NCBI GenBank assembly: GCA_003216795.1
Contig: QCIH01000004.1
Location: 1-64,000, forward strand
Length of the DNA: 64,000 bases
Reading direction: 5' to 3'
From: Prochlorococcus sp. AG-402-K16
Lineage (GTDB): Bacteria > Cyanobacteriota > Cyanobacteriia > PCC-6307 > Cyanobiaceae
In this document: positions 9,686 to 19,707 of the stretch, piece after piece
Layout of the letters: each line of letters starts with the position of its first letter
Position numbering within the stretch: the first letter of the stretch is position 1
Translations under genes and position numbers: made by a program
The notes under the pieces: generated by a model
Seen by the model: the letters and a program-made list of their open reading frames with translations, nothing else
What the model was told of the DNA's origin: nothing
Database searches by the model: none

Positions 9686-9823
9686 ATGGAGCAAATACAA
9701 ATACGGCAACCGAAAATGCCGGCGGCGCAAAGCTTTATACAAATTTTAGGGACATTTTTAGCAACATTTTTTATTTCTTATAACCGCGCTTTTTCATTTA
9801 TAAAAAATAGCCTCTTCATTTAG
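9686..9823 (+). CDS. Possible 45-codon small ORF
   Basis: ATG-started frame in the gap upstream of glgX. Its first third covers the GC-rich patch (PKMPAAQ), and the middle has a hydrophobic stretch (IQILGTFLATFFISY). There is no clear ribosome-binding site. The odd base composition could equally mark a noncoding RNA or the HU promoter. Confidence 0.2.
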   Translation: MEQIQIRQPKMPAAQSFIQILGTFLATFFISYNRAFSFIKNSLFI

Positions 9824-9974
9824 AGAACAGCAAAAGCATTGGTGGCACTAGATTTAGCCTTAAAAATCTAACTACATTTAGCAAAGTGGGAAAATGTCAA
9901 AAGGGGGGGGGATTTAAGAATTTGAGCTATTTATTATGTTTTATTAATTTTCAGATATATTTCCTTCTCATCAC

Positions 9975-10085
9975 ATGAAAAAACACAATTTGTATTTTGA
10001 AATCAAGAAAAATCTAGTTATCTCATTATTAAACTTTCTCGATAAATCGTTTTATGCACTGAGCAGATGGATGAAGAAATTGTAA
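9975..10085 (+). CDS. Possible 36-residue basic small protein
   Basis: ATG-started frame encoding a lysine-rich amphipathic peptide with a hydrophobic middle (LVISLLNFLDKSFYAL) and a basic end (RWMKKL). Amino acid use looks protein-like and the frame ends cleanly, but no strong ribosome-binding site is seen. It sits between the G-run and the glgX start. Unknown function. Confidence 0.35.
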   Translation: MKKHNLYFEIKKNLVISLLNFLDKSFYALSRWMKKL

Positions 10086-10237
10086 TTAATTAGAAAATTA
10101 ATACTCTCCAAGATCTAATAAAGTTGATTAGTGAAGCCTTAAATTTGAGTTTTTTTTTAAATTTTGCATCTATTATTCAAATATCAGTAATTTAAATAAA
10201 TTATCTCAATATTTAACTAATCAATGATAAAGAAAAA

Positions 10238-12271
10238 GTGATTCATCTCAATAAAGGTAAACCATTTCCTTTAGGGAGTTCTCTAACTTCTCAAGGGATT
10301 AATTTTTGCTTAGTAGCCACAAATGCAGAATATGTAGAAATCTTATTGTTTGAGAAAGAGGACTCTATTTCCCCAAAAAGCACATTCAAATTAGATCAGA
10401 CTCATAATACAGGTCCATACTGGCATGCGGAAATAAAACATCTAGATGAAGGTTGTATTTATGCTTTTAGAGTGAAACAAAAAAATAATGAGATTAATAA
10501 TAATTATGAAAAAAAAGTATTACTTGATCCATGTTCAAGGGGTATTACCGGATGGAGAAGTTATAAAAGAGAAAATGCATTAAAAAATCAAGCAAATACT
10601 AATTCTTGCCTTAAAAGTGTTGTTTGCGATAGAAAATTATTTAATTTTAAGGATTATCCAAGACCGAAACATTCTTGGGAAGAAACAATTATTTATGAAC
10701 TCCATATCAAAGCTTTCACTGAGTCAACTGATAAAGATGAAAGTTGTTTTAAGAAATTTTTAAAAAAAATTCCTTATCTCAAAGAACTGGGTATTACAAC
10801 AATTGAATTACTTCCAATTTTTTGTTTTGATCCTACTGATGCCCCAAATGGTCTAAAAAATTTTTGGGGATATAGTCCAATTAATTGGTTTACTCCGCAT
10901 TTTGAATATCTTTCGAATGAATCCGCCGAAAAGAATAGAGAGGAATTTAGAAGATTTGTAGAGGAATGTCATCAAGCAGACATTGAAGTCATCTTAGATG
11001 TTGTGTACAATCACACTAGCGAAGGCGATTCAAAAGGCCCAGCAATATCTTGGAAAGGTATAGATGAAAATCTTTATTACTTTATTGGAAAAGATAAAAA
11101 TTATCAGGACGTCTCCGGATGTGGTAATACTATTGCAGCAAACAGAGGATTAGTTAGAAAACTAATAATTGAATCTTTAAAATGTTGGGCGAGTGAATTA
11201 GGAGTTGATGGTTTTAGATTTGATTTAGGAATTGCCCTATCAAGAGGAGAAAATCTTTCACCGCTTGATAATCCTCCAATTTTTGAAGATATAGAATGTG
11301 AACCAGAACTTATTGATATCAAGTTCATAAGTGAGCCATGGGATTGTGGCGGTTTATATAAATTAGGTGATTTCCCATCTAAGAATACTTTCACTTGGAA
11401 TGGTCATTTTAGAGATGACTTGAGGAGATTTTGGAAGGGGGATAAAGATACAGCTTGGAATATGAGCGATAAAATAAAAGGGACGCCATCTATTTATAAA
11501 GAAGATAATATTTTTCCAAAGTCGATAAATTTTATTACTTCACATGATGGATTCACTCTAAAAGACTTAGTAACTTTCAATAGAAAACATAATTTTGCCA
11601 ATAGAGAACAAAATAGAGATGGAGATAACCATAACAATTCTTGGAATCATGGTACTGAGGGACCAACTACGAACTTATTAATCAATGATTTAAGAAAAAG
11701 ACAACAAAAAAATCTTGTTCTTAGTTTACTTATCTCTAAAGGTGTTCCAATGATACTTATGGGTGATGAAATAGGAAGATCACAAGGAGGGAGCAACAAT
11801 TCTTGGTGCCAAAATAATTTATTGGGCTGGATGAATTGGGAACATGGTCAACAAGATTTGGAATTATTAGAATATTTTAAATATGTTATAAAAATCCGAA
11901 AAAAACTAATAAACATTTTCAATCCATCATTCTTCCCTAATTATCAAACCAATAAAAATATTCCAACATATCATTGGCATGGAACAAAGTTAGATAGCCC
12001 CGATTGGAGTAGTTGGTCTCACACAGTTGCCTTTAGCATTAACAAAGACACTACTAGGCCGCTGGTTTGGATAGGTTTAAATGCATATTCAAAAAGTATC
12101 GATTTCCCCTTGCCAAAATGTAAATATAATTGGTTAAAAGTTATCGACACTAGCATGTCTGAGATTTTTGAACCCTTAACTATTAATGAAAAATCTGTTT
12201 CAATAAAGAGTAGAAGCTCTTTACTAATCATTTCAGAAGAAGTATTTGGGGCGAAAAATAATTTATTCTAA
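10238..12271 (+). CDS. glgX: Glycogen debranching enzyme / isoamylase-type glycosidase (GH13)
   Basis: Hydrolyses alpha-1,6 branches of glycogen in the cytosol. An N-terminal carbohydrate-binding module (about residues 1-110) precedes the GH13 barrel. Catalytic motifs are visible: LDVVYNHT, DGFRFDLG with the nucleophile aspartate, the acid/base glutamate in FISEPWD, and TSHDGFTL. A C-terminal beta domain follows. At 677 residues it has the usual length. The GTG start at 10238 is the only one preserving the domain start (FPLGSSLTSQGINF). A tRNA-Gly lies immediately downstream on the other strand, then a sugar-type symporter. Confidence 0.92.
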   Translation: MIHLNKGKPFPLGSSLTSQGINFCLVATNAEYVEILLFEKEDSISPKSTFKLDQTHNTGPYWHAEIKHLDEGCIYAFRVKQKNNEINNNYEKKVLLDPCSRGITGWRSYKRENALKNQANTNSCLKSVVCDRKLFNFKDYPRPKHSWEETIIYELHIKAFTESTDKDESCFKKFLKKIPYLKELGITTIELLPIFCFDPTDAPNGLKNFWGYSPINWFTPHFEYLSNESAEKNREEFRRFVEECHQADIEVILDVVYNHTSEGDSKGPAISWKGIDENLYYFIGKDKNYQDVSGCGNTIAANRGLVRKLIIESLKCWASELGVDGFRFDLGIALSRGENLSPLDNPPIFEDIECEPELIDIKFISEPWDCGGLYKLGDFPSKNTFTWNGHFRDDLRRFWKGDKDTAWNMSDKIKGTPSIYKEDNIFPKSINFITSHDGFTLKDLVTFNRKHNFANREQNRDGDNHNNSWNHGTEGPTTNLLINDLRKRQQKNLVLSLLISKGVPMILMGDEIGRSQGGSNNSWCQNNLLGWMNWEHGQQDLELLEYFKYVIKIRKKLINIFNPSFFPNYQTNKNIPTYHWHGTKLDSPDWSSWSHTVAFSINKDTTRPLVWIGLNAYSKSIDFPLPKCKYNWLKVIDTSMSEIFEPLTINEKSVSIKSRSSLLIISEEVFGAKNNLF

Positions 12272-12272
12272 A

Positions 12273-12343
12273 AGCGGGCGGCGGGAATCGAACCCGCATC
12301 TTCAGCTTGGAAGGCTGAGGTTTTACCACTAAACCACGCCCGC
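12273..12343 (-). tRNA. tRNA-Gly (UCC)
   Basis: The minus strand folds as a cloverleaf: acceptor arms GCGGGCG and CGCCCGC, D-loop AGTGGTA, anticodon stem TCAGC/GCTGA around loop CTTCCAA giving anticodon TCC, and T-arm GCGGG-TTCGATT-CCCGC. CCA is not encoded. It is 2 bases beyond the glgX stop, on the opposite strand. Confidence 0.97.
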
Positions 12344-12404
12344 ATTAAGTAATAGAATTACCATTGCAATAATACATTATCAAACAATAAACAAAGTAAA
12401 AAGA

Positions 12405-13802
12405 TTGGAAAATTCACACTCGAAAAAAAATATTTCTAGATCAACAACAAGATTAATGTTCTCTTATGGGCTAGGAGATGCAGGCACAGGTTTAGTCGCG
12501 ACACAATTTGGTTTTTTTCTTTTCAAATTCTTTATTTCTGCTGGTTTACCAGTAATAATTGCAGGATCATTATTAATGTTAATAAAGATATGGGATGCAG
12601 TAAATGATCCGTTAATTGGATGGTTAAGTGATCGTACCAAATCAAGATGGGGGCCTAGAATCCCTTGGATGGTAGCAGCATCTGTTCCCCTTGGTTTCTC
12701 TTTAGCTGCGATATGGTGGACACCCACTGGTTCAGTGCTAACCAAGACTATTTACTATGCCATAATTTCTATAATCGTAATGACTGCATATACAAGTATT
12801 AATCTTCCTTTCGCAGCTCTTTCTACTGAAATTTCTGAAAAAACAGCAATAAGAACAAGACTAAACGCATCTAGATTTACTGGCTCAATAATCGCAGGAC
12901 TAACTGGTTTAATAATTGCTGGAGTTGTATTAGGTTCCGAAGGATCAGCAAATAATGAATATTTTTTAATGGGTAAAATAAGCGGATGTATTGCAGTTGC
13001 TGCAACATTAATTTCTTGTTGGGGATTAGCTCCATTTGCAAAAAAAGCAAGAAGGCCTTCAGGAAAAGTTGAAGCTATAACACTTCAATTCAAAAGGATC
13101 TTCAGAAATAAAAAATTTCTAAAAGTTATTACGCTTTATATTCTTCTCTGGTGCGCCTTACAATTAATGCAAACAGTAGCGTTAATCTATGTCGAGGATG
13201 TACTGAACGTACCAATATATATTGCGAAGTGGATCCCAATACCTTTCCAAATTAGTGCTTTAGTGGGTTTACAAATATGGACCAGAGTATCGAATAAATT
13301 GAACAGGATTTCAGCGTTAAACTATGGGGCGATTATGTGGATTATTTCATGTACAGCAGCTTTATTTTTACCTTCATTATCAAAAATTTCAGGAGCTGGA
13401 GATAGTTTATTCCTAAATGCCAGCAACATATTTCTGTTCATTCTTTTAGTTTTCATAATCTGTCTTATTGGCATTGGAGCTTCAACCGCTTTTCTTATCC
13501 CTTGGTCACTACTTCCTGATGCAATAGACGAAGACCCAGAGAAACCAGCAGGATTATATACTGCTTGGATGGTACTTATTCAGAAGATTGGTATCGCGTT
13601 TAGTGTTCAATTATTAGGATTTTTATTATATTTATCAGGTTATCAATCATGCTTTGTTGATAAAGATGGCCTAAATATTATTGAACAATGCTACTCAGCA
13701 CAATTAACTATTAGATTATGTATTGGTCTTATACCCTCAATATTAGTAATCATTGGTCTTTTAATCATGAGAAAATGGGATCGAAAATTAATTGCAAACT
13801 AA
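12405..13802 (+). CDS. GPH-family sugar:cation symporter (MFS)
   Basis: Twelve-helix major facilitator of the glycoside-pentoside-hexuronide family (melibiose carrier type). The N-terminal helix has SYGLGDAGTG, followed by the family motif WDAVNDPLIGWLSDRT with its cation-binding aspartates, and a C-terminal half including LLPDAIDEDPEKPAG. At 465 residues it has the usual length. The TTG start at 12405 is inferred, with an ATG at 12453 as an alternative that would trim the cytoplasmic N-terminus. The transported sugar cannot be told from sequence; glgX nearby suggests carbohydrate metabolism. Confidence 0.85.
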   Translation: MENSHSKKNISRSTTRLMFSYGLGDAGTGLVATQFGFFLFKFFISAGLPVIIAGSLLMLIKIWDAVNDPLIGWLSDRTKSRWGPRIPWMVAASVPLGFSLAAIWWTPTGSVLTKTIYYAIISIIVMTAYTSINLPFAALSTEISEKTAIRTRLNASRFTGSIIAGLTGLIIAGVVLGSEGSANNEYFLMGKISGCIAVAATLISCWGLAPFAKKARRPSGKVEAITLQFKRIFRNKKFLKVITLYILLWCALQLMQTVALIYVEDVLNVPIYIAKWIPIPFQISALVGLQIWTRVSNKLNRISALNYGAIMWIISCTAALFLPSLSKISGAGDSLFLNASNIFLFILLVFIICLIGIGASTAFLIPWSLLPDAIDEDPEKPAGLYTAWMVLIQKIGIAFSVQLLGFLLYLSGYQSCFVDKDGLNIIEQCYSAQLTIRLCIGLIPSILVIIGLLIMRKWDRKLIAN

Positions 13803-13811
13803 TATAAAGAT

Positions 13812-14567
13812 ATGTATTACCTTGATTTTTTCAAAAGACTTCTAAGCAGCCTAGTCATTGGCGGGCAAGCAATTAATTTTATCTTTAAGGGTAAAATTTC
13901 CAAAAATGATCTTTTTGAGCAACTTATGGAGTCAGGTCCTGGCAGTTTGTTAATTGTATTAATTACGGGAATTGCCGCAGGTACAGTTTTTAATATTCAA
14001 GTTGCATCACAACTTACAAGTATGGGGGTTTCAAGTGAAATTGGAGGTTTATTAGCAGTAGGCATGGCAAGAGAAATGGCTCCTCTTCTAACTGCTACTT
14101 TAATGACTGGAAAGGTTGCAACTGCCTATGCTGCTCAACTGGGTACTATGAAAGTCACAGAACAAATTGAGGCAATAACCATGTTAAGGACCGAACCAGT
14201 TCAATATTTGGTAGTCCCAAGGTTACTTTCGATGGTAATAATGTCTCCAATACAGTGTATTTTGTTTTTATCTGTAGCTTTATGGAGTGGACAAATTTGG
14301 AGCACAATTTTTTATAAAGTTCCTCCAATAGTTTTTTGGACATCTGTAAGATCAGGCAATGTGAGTTTAACTAGTTCAGACTTAACTTCAATGTTAATAA
14401 AATCTGTAGTGTTCGGATTACTTATTTCAATCATTGCTTGTGGATATGGACTTACAACCAAAGGAGGTCCAAAAGAAGTTGGAACAAGTACAACAGGTGC
14501 CGTTGTAATGACTCTCGTTACTGTATCTTTAATGGATGTATTACTAACACAAATTTTATTTGGATGA
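13812..14567 (+). CDS. MlaE-family ABC transporter permease
   Basis: Inner-membrane permease of the MlaE/TGD1 family that moves phospholipids between membranes. The conserved core ESGPGSLLIVLITGIAAGT, the segment ELGGLLA-like GGLLAVGMAREMAPLLTAT and the C-terminal GGPKEVGTSTT are intact over 251 residues, with about five helices. No ATPase (MlaF) or substrate-binding (MlaD) gene lies next to it, so partners must be encoded elsewhere. The following DUF3119 gene overlaps or abuts it, indicating one operon. Confidence 0.88.
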   Translation: MYYLDFFKRLLSSLVIGGQAINFIFKGKISKNDLFEQLMESGPGSLLIVLITGIAAGTVFNIQVASQLTSMGVSSEIGGLLAVGMAREMAPLLTATLMTGKVATAYAAQLGTMKVTEQIEAITMLRTEPVQYLVVPRLLSMVIMSPIQCILFLSVALWSGQIWSTIFYKVPPIVFWTSVRSGNVSLTSSDLTSMLIKSVVFGLLISIIACGYGLTTKGGPKEVGTSTTGAVVMTLVTVSLMDVLLTQILFG

Positions 14568-14571
14568 TCCT

Positions 14572-14976
14572 ATGTTTAATACTAAATCAAAAAAAGAGGA
14601 GCCAGTAATAATATCTCCTTCATTTCAGTTGCCAATCATTCTAATAGTTTTAAGTTTTATGCTTTTGTTTTTGAATATTGGTTCTTTGCCAACAATAGTT
14701 TTTGCTTCTTTTAGCTTTTTTTTATTACTTCAGTCATTCACCTTAAGAATAAAAATAACAAATGATGATTTTATCGTTTTACAATTAGGAAAAGAGATTA
14801 GAACTTTTCCATTCAAGAACTGGATATCATGGAAATTCTTTTTCCCTATAATCCCAGGTATTTTTTATTTTAGAGAAAAGTCCAGTCCTCATTTATTACC
14901 AATTTTATTTAATCCAAAGCAATTAAAAGATGAGCTTATAAAAAAAGTTGACTCCCTGGAAATTAAAAATTCTTAA
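14572..14976 (+). CDS. DUF3119-like membrane protein
   Basis: About 134 residues with two hydrophobic helices near the N-terminus (LPIILIVLSFMLLFLNIG and a second at IVFASFSFFLLLQS) and a soluble tail resembling a PH-like domain (TFPFKNWISWKFFFPIIPG). It fits the cyanobacterial DUF3119 family. An in-frame TTG at 14560 would overlap the permease stop by 8 bases; the ATG at 14572 was chosen. Position behind the MlaE permease hints at a lipid-related role, which is inference. Confidence 0.75.
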   Translation: MFNTKSKKEEPVIISPSFQLPIILIVLSFMLLFLNIGSLPTIVFASFSFFLLLQSFTLRIKITNDDFIVLQLGKEIRTFPFKNWISWKFFFPIIPGIFYFREKSSPHLLPILFNPKQLKDELIKKVDSLEIKNS

Positions 14977-15011
14977 AATTCAGACTTTTGCTAATCATCA
15001 AAATTATTTAA

Positions 15012-16022
15012 ATGACCAATACAGAAATTTCCGACAATAATCCTGAAAAGGGATTAAAAATAGATCAGTCAATTTCAGATGATAAAACAAAACAAATTAG
15101 TAAGAAAAATACAAATCAAAATAAAAAAATTACACCGAAAAACGATAAATCAAATAAATCTTTTGATGAAATTTCTAATGAAATTTTTAGAGATCTCTTT
15201 TCAAAAAAAGATTCTTTAGTTAAAGAAATAAAAGAGTTAGAAACAAAAAAAAATGAAATAGAAAAAGATATTGAGTCTAATTTTAGAGGACAGTCAGATA
15301 ATATTGCTAAAAGAGTTAAAGGCTTTCAAGAGTACTTAACTGGAGCTTTGCAGAATCTTTCACAAAACGTAGAGAAACTTGAATTAGTTTCTCAACCAAT
15401 AATCGTAAAGCCTTCTCCCCTTGATGAGAAAAAGAAAGACAATAGCACAAATAATGTAGTTAATGTTCCTGCTCTTTCCGAGACATTTAAGCCAGATGAA
15501 GAGATTATAAAAAGTTGCTTTTCAAGTTTCACAGAACAACCCGACTTTTATGCAGAACCTTGGAAATTAAGACGTAGTCTTGATTCCTCAGATATAGAAA
15601 TTATGGATGATTGGTTCTTTAACATGGGCGGAAGAGGTTCTCTTGAAAGTAGAGGATCTCGACAAAAAAATGCCTTGTTATCAGCTGGCTTAATATCTAT
15701 TCTTGGCGAATTATATGGAGATCAATTTCAGACTCTTATTTTAGCTTCGCAGCCTGAACGATTAGGTGAATGGAGAAGAATTCTTCAAGATTCACTTGGT
15801 CTAACAAGGGATGACTTTGGACCTAATAGTGGGATTGTTCTTTTTGAGAGGCCTGAAGGTGTCATCGAGAGAGCTGATAGATTAGAAGCGAATGAAGAAT
15901 TGCCATTTATTATCATTGATGCAGCAGAAACCTCTGTTGAAATTCCAATACTTCAATTCCCATTATGGGTTGCATTTGCTGGTTCAGATAATGAAATTTA
16001 CGATGATCTTGAACTAAACTAA
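15012..16022 (+). CDS. DUF3086-like protein with coiled coil
   Basis: A 336-residue soluble protein. An Asn/Lys-rich disordered start (to about residue 55) leads to a coiled coil ([20 protein letters not shown]), then a globular C-terminal domain rich in conserved-looking motifs ([40 protein letters not shown]). This matches the cyanobacterial DUF3086 family as remembered; its function is not known. It lies between the lipid permease set and plsY. Confidence 0.75.
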   Translation: MTNTEISDNNPEKGLKIDQSISDDKTKQISKKNTNQNKKITPKNDKSNKSFDEISNEIFRDLFSKKDSLVKEIKELETKKNEIEKDIESNFRGQSDNIAKRVKGFQEYLTGALQNLSQNVEKLELVSQPIIVKPSPLDEKKKDNSTNNVVNVPALSETFKPDEEIIKSCFSSFTEQPDFYAEPWKLRRSLDSSDIEIMDDWFFNMGGRGSLESRGSRQKNALLSAGLISILGELYGDQFQTLILASQPERLGEWRRILQDSLGLTRDDFGPNSGIVLFERPEGVIERADRLEANEELPFIIIDAAETSVEIPILQFPLWVAFAGSDNEIYDDLELN

Positions 16023-16027
16023 GCATT

Positions 16028-16621
16028 ATGAATATCTTAATAATTTTTGCAAGTTATCTTTTAGGATCACTTCCGACAGGTTTTTTAATTGGAAAATATC
16101 TCAAAAATATAGATCTAAGAACTATAGGTTCTGGATCTACTGGTGCCACAAATGTCTTAAGAAATGTTGGGAAATGGCCAGCACTTTTTGTATTTATCAT
16201 TGACGTTGGTAAAGGCCTTATTGCAGTAAAAATTGCTCAATATTACACAGATCAAGGATTAATTGAAGTTATAGCAGGGATATCCGCTATCTCAGGACAT
16301 ATTTGGCCAATATGGCTTAGAGGTAAAGGAGGGAAAGCTGTTGCGACTGGATTAGGTATGTTTTTAGCTCTTTCTTGGAAAGTTGGACTCGCATCTCTTG
16401 GCATTTTTTTAATAGTCCTTACAAAAACTAAATTTGTTTCTTTATCAAGTATTTCAGCTGCAATCTTACTTCCTATTTTTATGTTTTTTTACCTAGGTAA
16501 ATTTATGCACTCATACTTTTTTATAAGTTTAATTGTTGCATTATTAGTAATCTGGAAACATAGAACAAACATAACAAGATTGCTTAAGGGAGAAGAATCC
16601 AAAATTAATCAGAATCAATAG
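16028..16621 (+). CDS. plsY: Glycerol-3-phosphate acyltransferase PlsY
   Basis: Membrane enzyme transferring an acyl group from acyl-phosphate to glycerol-3-phosphate, the first step of phospholipid synthesis. Five hydrophobic helices and the three family motifs are present: [22 protein letters not shown] and [13 protein letters not shown]. It has 197 residues. The end overlaps the convergent pyrF gene by 17 bases. Its position after the MlaE group makes this a lipid-oriented run. Confidence 0.95.
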   Translation: MNILIIFASYLLGSLPTGFLIGKYLKNIDLRTIGSGSTGATNVLRNVGKWPALFVFIIDVGKGLIAVKIAQYYTDQGLIEVIAGISAISGHIWPIWLRGKGGKAVATGLGMFLALSWKVGLASLGIFLIVLTKTKFVSLSSISAAILLPIFMFFYLGKFMHSYFFISLIVALLVIWKHRTNITRLLKGEESKINQNQ

Positions 16622-17333
16622 ATTTAAATATTTCTATTAGAGCTTTATTAGGATCTACAGCTTTTGAAATTGATCTACCAATGACCAACTTAGAAACGCC
16701 ATTATCTATAGCTTCATTGGGAGTCATAATTCTATTTTGATCATCTTTATTGTCAATATTTAATCTGATACCTGGTGTAATAAGTTCAAAATTATCCTTA
16801 TAAATAGATCTCAACATTTTTACCTCCCAAGGGGAACAAACGCATCCATCTAATCCGGCATCAAAAGACAACTTTGCAAGTCTCAATACATTTTCTTCAA
16901 TTGAATTATTTCTATCAAGATCAGTTTGAAAATCTTTAAGAGAAAAGCTTGTTAAAACAGTTATTCCTACAACCAATGGAGGTTTTATACTGACTGAGGT
17001 GGCTCCTTCTAAAGATGCTTCTTTCGAATCCTTAAGAGCTTTTAAACCTGCTGAAGCATGAATAGAAATTATATCAACTCCTAATTTTGAAACTTGAAAA
17101 CATGCTGCACGCATGGTATTTGGAATATCATGAAATTTTAAGTCTAAAAAAATTTTTTTATTTAAACCTTTTAATATTTCAATAACTCTTGGACCTTCCC
17201 TAACAAAAAGTTCTAAACCAACTTTAACCCACTTAATATTTGGACATTTTTCCAAAAGTAATTTTGCTTGACTTGCATCTAATCCATCAATTGCCAATAT
17301 TATTTTATCTTCTAAATTAAATCTGTTATTCAT
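16605..17333 (-). CDS. pyrF: Orotidine 5'-phosphate decarboxylase
   Basis: Last step of UMP synthesis, decarboxylating orotidine monophosphate. The catalytic loop [10 protein letters not shown] supplies the Lys-Asp pair, LAIDGLD-like strand 1 starts the barrel and the phosphate-binding LVIGRSIS closes it. Length is about 242 residues. An ATG at 17333 was chosen over the adjacent in-frame TTG. It follows tyrS closely on the same strand. Confidence 0.95.
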   Translation of the reverse strand: MNNRFNLEDKIILAIDGLDASQAKLLLEKCPNIKWVKVGLELFVREGPRVIEILKGLNKKIFLDLKFHDIPNTMRAACFQVSKLGVDIISIHASAGLKALKDSKEASLEGATSVSIKPPLVVGITVLTSFSLKDFQTDLDRNNSIEENVLRLAKLSFDAGLDGCVCSPWEVKMLRSIYKDNFELITPGIRLNIDNKDDQNRIMTPNEAIDNGVSKLVIGRSISKAVDPNKALIEIFKSIDSD

Positions 17334-17339
17334 CAATTT

Positions 17340-18578
17340 TCAGTTTTCAAACCTCTTAATTATTTTTTTTCCAATTTGCAAAATTTTTCCTTCCAATTCA
17401 TTTTTTGAATTAAAAACTAAATCAGGATTTATTACTTTTTGACTATCAATTTTTACACCCCCACCCTTAATAGATCTTTTGGATTCGCTGCTAGATTTGA
17501 AAAGTTTTAGAGCACTTAATAAGTAGAAAAATTTTACTGGAAAAACTACTGCTTTTAAAGAAATCTCTGGAATTTCTCCAACTTTTTCTTTGTGACCGAG
17601 GAATAATTTTTCGCAGTTTGATTGCGCCTTTAATGCTTCTTCGGCCCCATGGAATAAAGTAGTAACTTCTAAAGCCATTCTTCTCTGTAATTCACGAGGA
17701 TTTGAGTTTTCCAGAAAACTTAAATCTAATTCAGTAAGTAATTCAAAATAGGTGGGTATTATATTATCGGGTACTTTTTCTAATTTTGAATACATTGAAA
17801 GAGGATCTTCAGTTAAACCGACGGTGTTAAATTCAGATTTACTCATCTTCTTAACTCCATCTAAACCTGTCAAAATTGGCAGCAGAACACCAAATTGAGG
17901 GTCTTGTTTAAAATACCTTTGAAGGTCTCTTCCTATTGCAATATTAAATTTCTGATCTGTGCCTCCAAGCTCAATATCTGATTGAACAACTACCGAATCG
18001 TAACCTTGTAATAGTGGATATAAGAATTCATGCAAAGAAATTGGAACTTGCGCAGTGTACCTTTTATTAAATTCTTCCTTAGCTAGCATTTGACTAACTG
18101 TTGCACTCCCCATTAAGTCAATTATGGAATTAAGATTTAATCCTTTTAACCATTCACTGTTATATCTAATTTCTATTCTATCTTTTGCATCAAAATCTAA
18201 AATAGATTCATTGGCTGGCTTTCCCATCCCTAGTTGGGTTAAGTATGTTTTTGCATTATCCTTAACTTGTTTTTCCGATAACTGAACTCTTGTTTTATTT
18301 TTTCCGGTTGGATCTCCAATTTGAGCAGTAAAATCCCCAATAATTAAAACTGCAATATGTCCATTATCTTGGAATGCCCTAAGTTTTTTAAACAATATGC
18401 TGTGCCCAAGATGAATATCGGTTCCAGTTGGATCGATGCCGAGTTTAACTCTTAATTTTTTATTATTTTTTTTCGCATGATTAATTATCTTCGAAAAGGT
18501 TTGATCTGTTCCCTTAATTGGAAAATATTCTTCTATTCCTCTTGACAGCCATGATGGCAATTTTAAATTATCTGTCAT
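17340..18578 (-). CDS. tyrS: Tyrosyl-tRNA synthetase
   Basis: Class I aminoacyl-tRNA synthetase. The HIGH motif appears as HLGHS and the KMSKS motif as KKMSKSEF. The tyrosine-binding core ([14 protein letters not shown] and [21 protein letters not shown]) is complete, and a C-terminal S4-like domain follows ([14 protein letters not shown]). At 412 residues it resembles the TyrZ type. pyrF follows 3 bases after the stop, suggesting a shared transcript. Confidence 0.96.
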   Translation of the reverse strand: MTDNLKLPSWLSRGIEEYFPIKGTDQTFSKIINHAKKNNKKLRVKLGIDPTGTDIHLGHSILFKKLRAFQDNGHIAVLIIGDFTAQIGDPTGKNKTRVQLSEKQVKDNAKTYLTQLGMGKPANESILDFDAKDRIEIRYNSEWLKGLNLNSIIDLMGSATVSQMLAKEEFNKRYTAQVPISLHEFLYPLLQGYDSVVVQSDIELGGTDQKFNIAIGRDLQRYFKQDPQFGVLLPILTGLDGVKKMSKSEFNTVGLTEDPLSMYSKLEKVPDNIIPTYFELLTELDLSFLENSNPRELQRRMALEVTTLFHGAEEALKAQSNCEKLFLGHKEKVGEIPEISLKAVVFPVKFFYLLSALKLFKSSSESKRSIKGGGVKIDSQKVINPDLVFNSKNELEGKILQIGKKIIKRFEN

Positions 18579-18597
18579 GAAGCTTTAACCGTTAACT

Positions 18598-18921
18598 TTA
18601 AGAAGTTTTATCAAGTTCATCCTTCATTCTTATTAAGGTTTTATTCATTTGATCGAACATTTGATCAGGAGTAATCCCAAATTGACTTAACTGTGTCTTT
18701 AATTGTTCTACTGTCATTTTTGCTTGAAAATCTTCAGACAATTCAAATCTCTTCATAAAAACCTTATAACGATCCATAAGAGATTCCATTTTTTTTATAA
18801 ACATTTTTTTCCCTTCTCTGTCAAATTTTCCATAATCAGAGCCAAGTTTCATAAGTTCTTGGTAATCTGTAAAAAGCTTTCTAGCTTCTTCTTGAACAAT
18901 GTCTGACTCAAAGAATCCCAT
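18598..18921 (-). CDS. DUF1825 family protein
   Basis: A small helical cyanobacterial protein of unknown function, about 107 residues. The start was placed at the ATG giving MGFFESDIVQEEARKLF, the family's usual N-terminus, rather than 11 codons upstream. It is charged, without membrane segments, and has a helical LFTDYQELMKLGSDYGKFD region. It sits 19 bases upstream of tyrS on the same strand. Confidence 0.85.
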   Translation of the reverse strand: MGFFESDIVQEEARKLFTDYQELMKLGSDYGKFDREGKKMFIKKMESLMDRYKVFMKRFELSEDFQAKMTVEQLKTQLSQFGITPDQMFDQMNKTLIRMKDELDKTS

Positions 18922-19071
18922 TTCTATTTTTTTACTTCGCAGATTAAGGCTCAATTACAAGATAACAAGAATCTTTTAAATTGATTAGAAGATTAATAAA
19001 TTTTAGTTTATAAATAATTCTTTGTTTTATATTTTTTCAGAATTACATTTAGTAAACATGTTTTATAAATA

Positions 19072-19683
19072 TTGGAAAAATTTAACGTAAATAATATTTC
19101 AAACCAAAATAGACAATTTGAATTATTTGGTTCAAATGTAAATACATCAATAAATTTTCAACACTCAAATAATCTAAAAATAAAAGGCGAAATCCTAACT
19201 GAATGGAGGGATAGAATATACGATCACCAATTCAAAATTTCAAAAGATACTCACAATAAAACCTTGCACCAAACAAGTCTTCCTATAAATACAATTTCCG
19301 ATGAAAGAAAAATTGATCCGTTTTCCTTGCAGCCATTATCATTGAACTTTTGGAGAACCAATCAATATATACACAATGGGCCAGCAATGTATTTTGTAAT
19401 TGACTCGATGGAGAGTTCTAAAATAATCCTTTATATAGGAGAAACAAATTCAGCAAATAAAAGATGGAAGGGAGAACATGACTGTAAAAATTACCTCATG
19501 AACTATAAAGAAGCCTTAGCTCATAACAACCTCTCGAGTCACCAAGATATTCGTTTCTTCTTAGATGTACCTAAAGAAGTAAAATTAAGACGTAAATTAG
19601 AACAGCAACTGATATATTTATGGTTACCACCTTTTAATAAAGAAACTCGAGATAGGTGGGCAACTACTTTCACGAACAATTAA
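19072..19683 (+). CDS. GIY-YIG-like protein
   Basis: A 203-residue protein whose C-terminal half resembles a GIY-YIG nuclease core: ILYIGETNSANKRW supplies the first motif with the conserved arginine position, and a downstream glutamate-containing helix reads KLEQQLIYLWLPPFN. The N-terminal half is low in known motifs and Asn/Gln rich. Start is a TTG at 19072; no in-frame ATG lies close. GIY-YIG enzymes cut or repair DNA, but this family's activity is not known and it may be divergent. It precedes pepA by 24 bases. Confidence 0.7.
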   Translation: MEKFNVNNISNQNRQFELFGSNVNTSINFQHSNNLKIKGEILTEWRDRIYDHQFKISKDTHNKTLHQTSLPINTISDERKIDPFSLQPLSLNFWRTNQYIHNGPAMYFVIDSMESSKIILYIGETNSANKRWKGEHDCKNYLMNYKEALAHNNLSSHQDIRFFLDVPKEVKLRRKLEQQLIYLWLPPFNKETRDRWATTFTNN

Positions 19684-19707
19684 AAGTTAATTAAAACCAT
19701 TTTACAA

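Larger units (their letters stand above)
9614..10237. other. 624-base gap between HU and the debranching enzyme
   Basis: The longest stretch without a firm gene. It should hold the divergent promoters of HU and glgX. It contains a GC-richer patch near 9690-9735, a nine-G run at 9903-9911, a small hairpin (CGAG/CTCG, 9657-9671), and two short reading frames listed separately. No recognisable structured RNA was found by eye, but a small RNA is possible. Confidence 0.6.
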
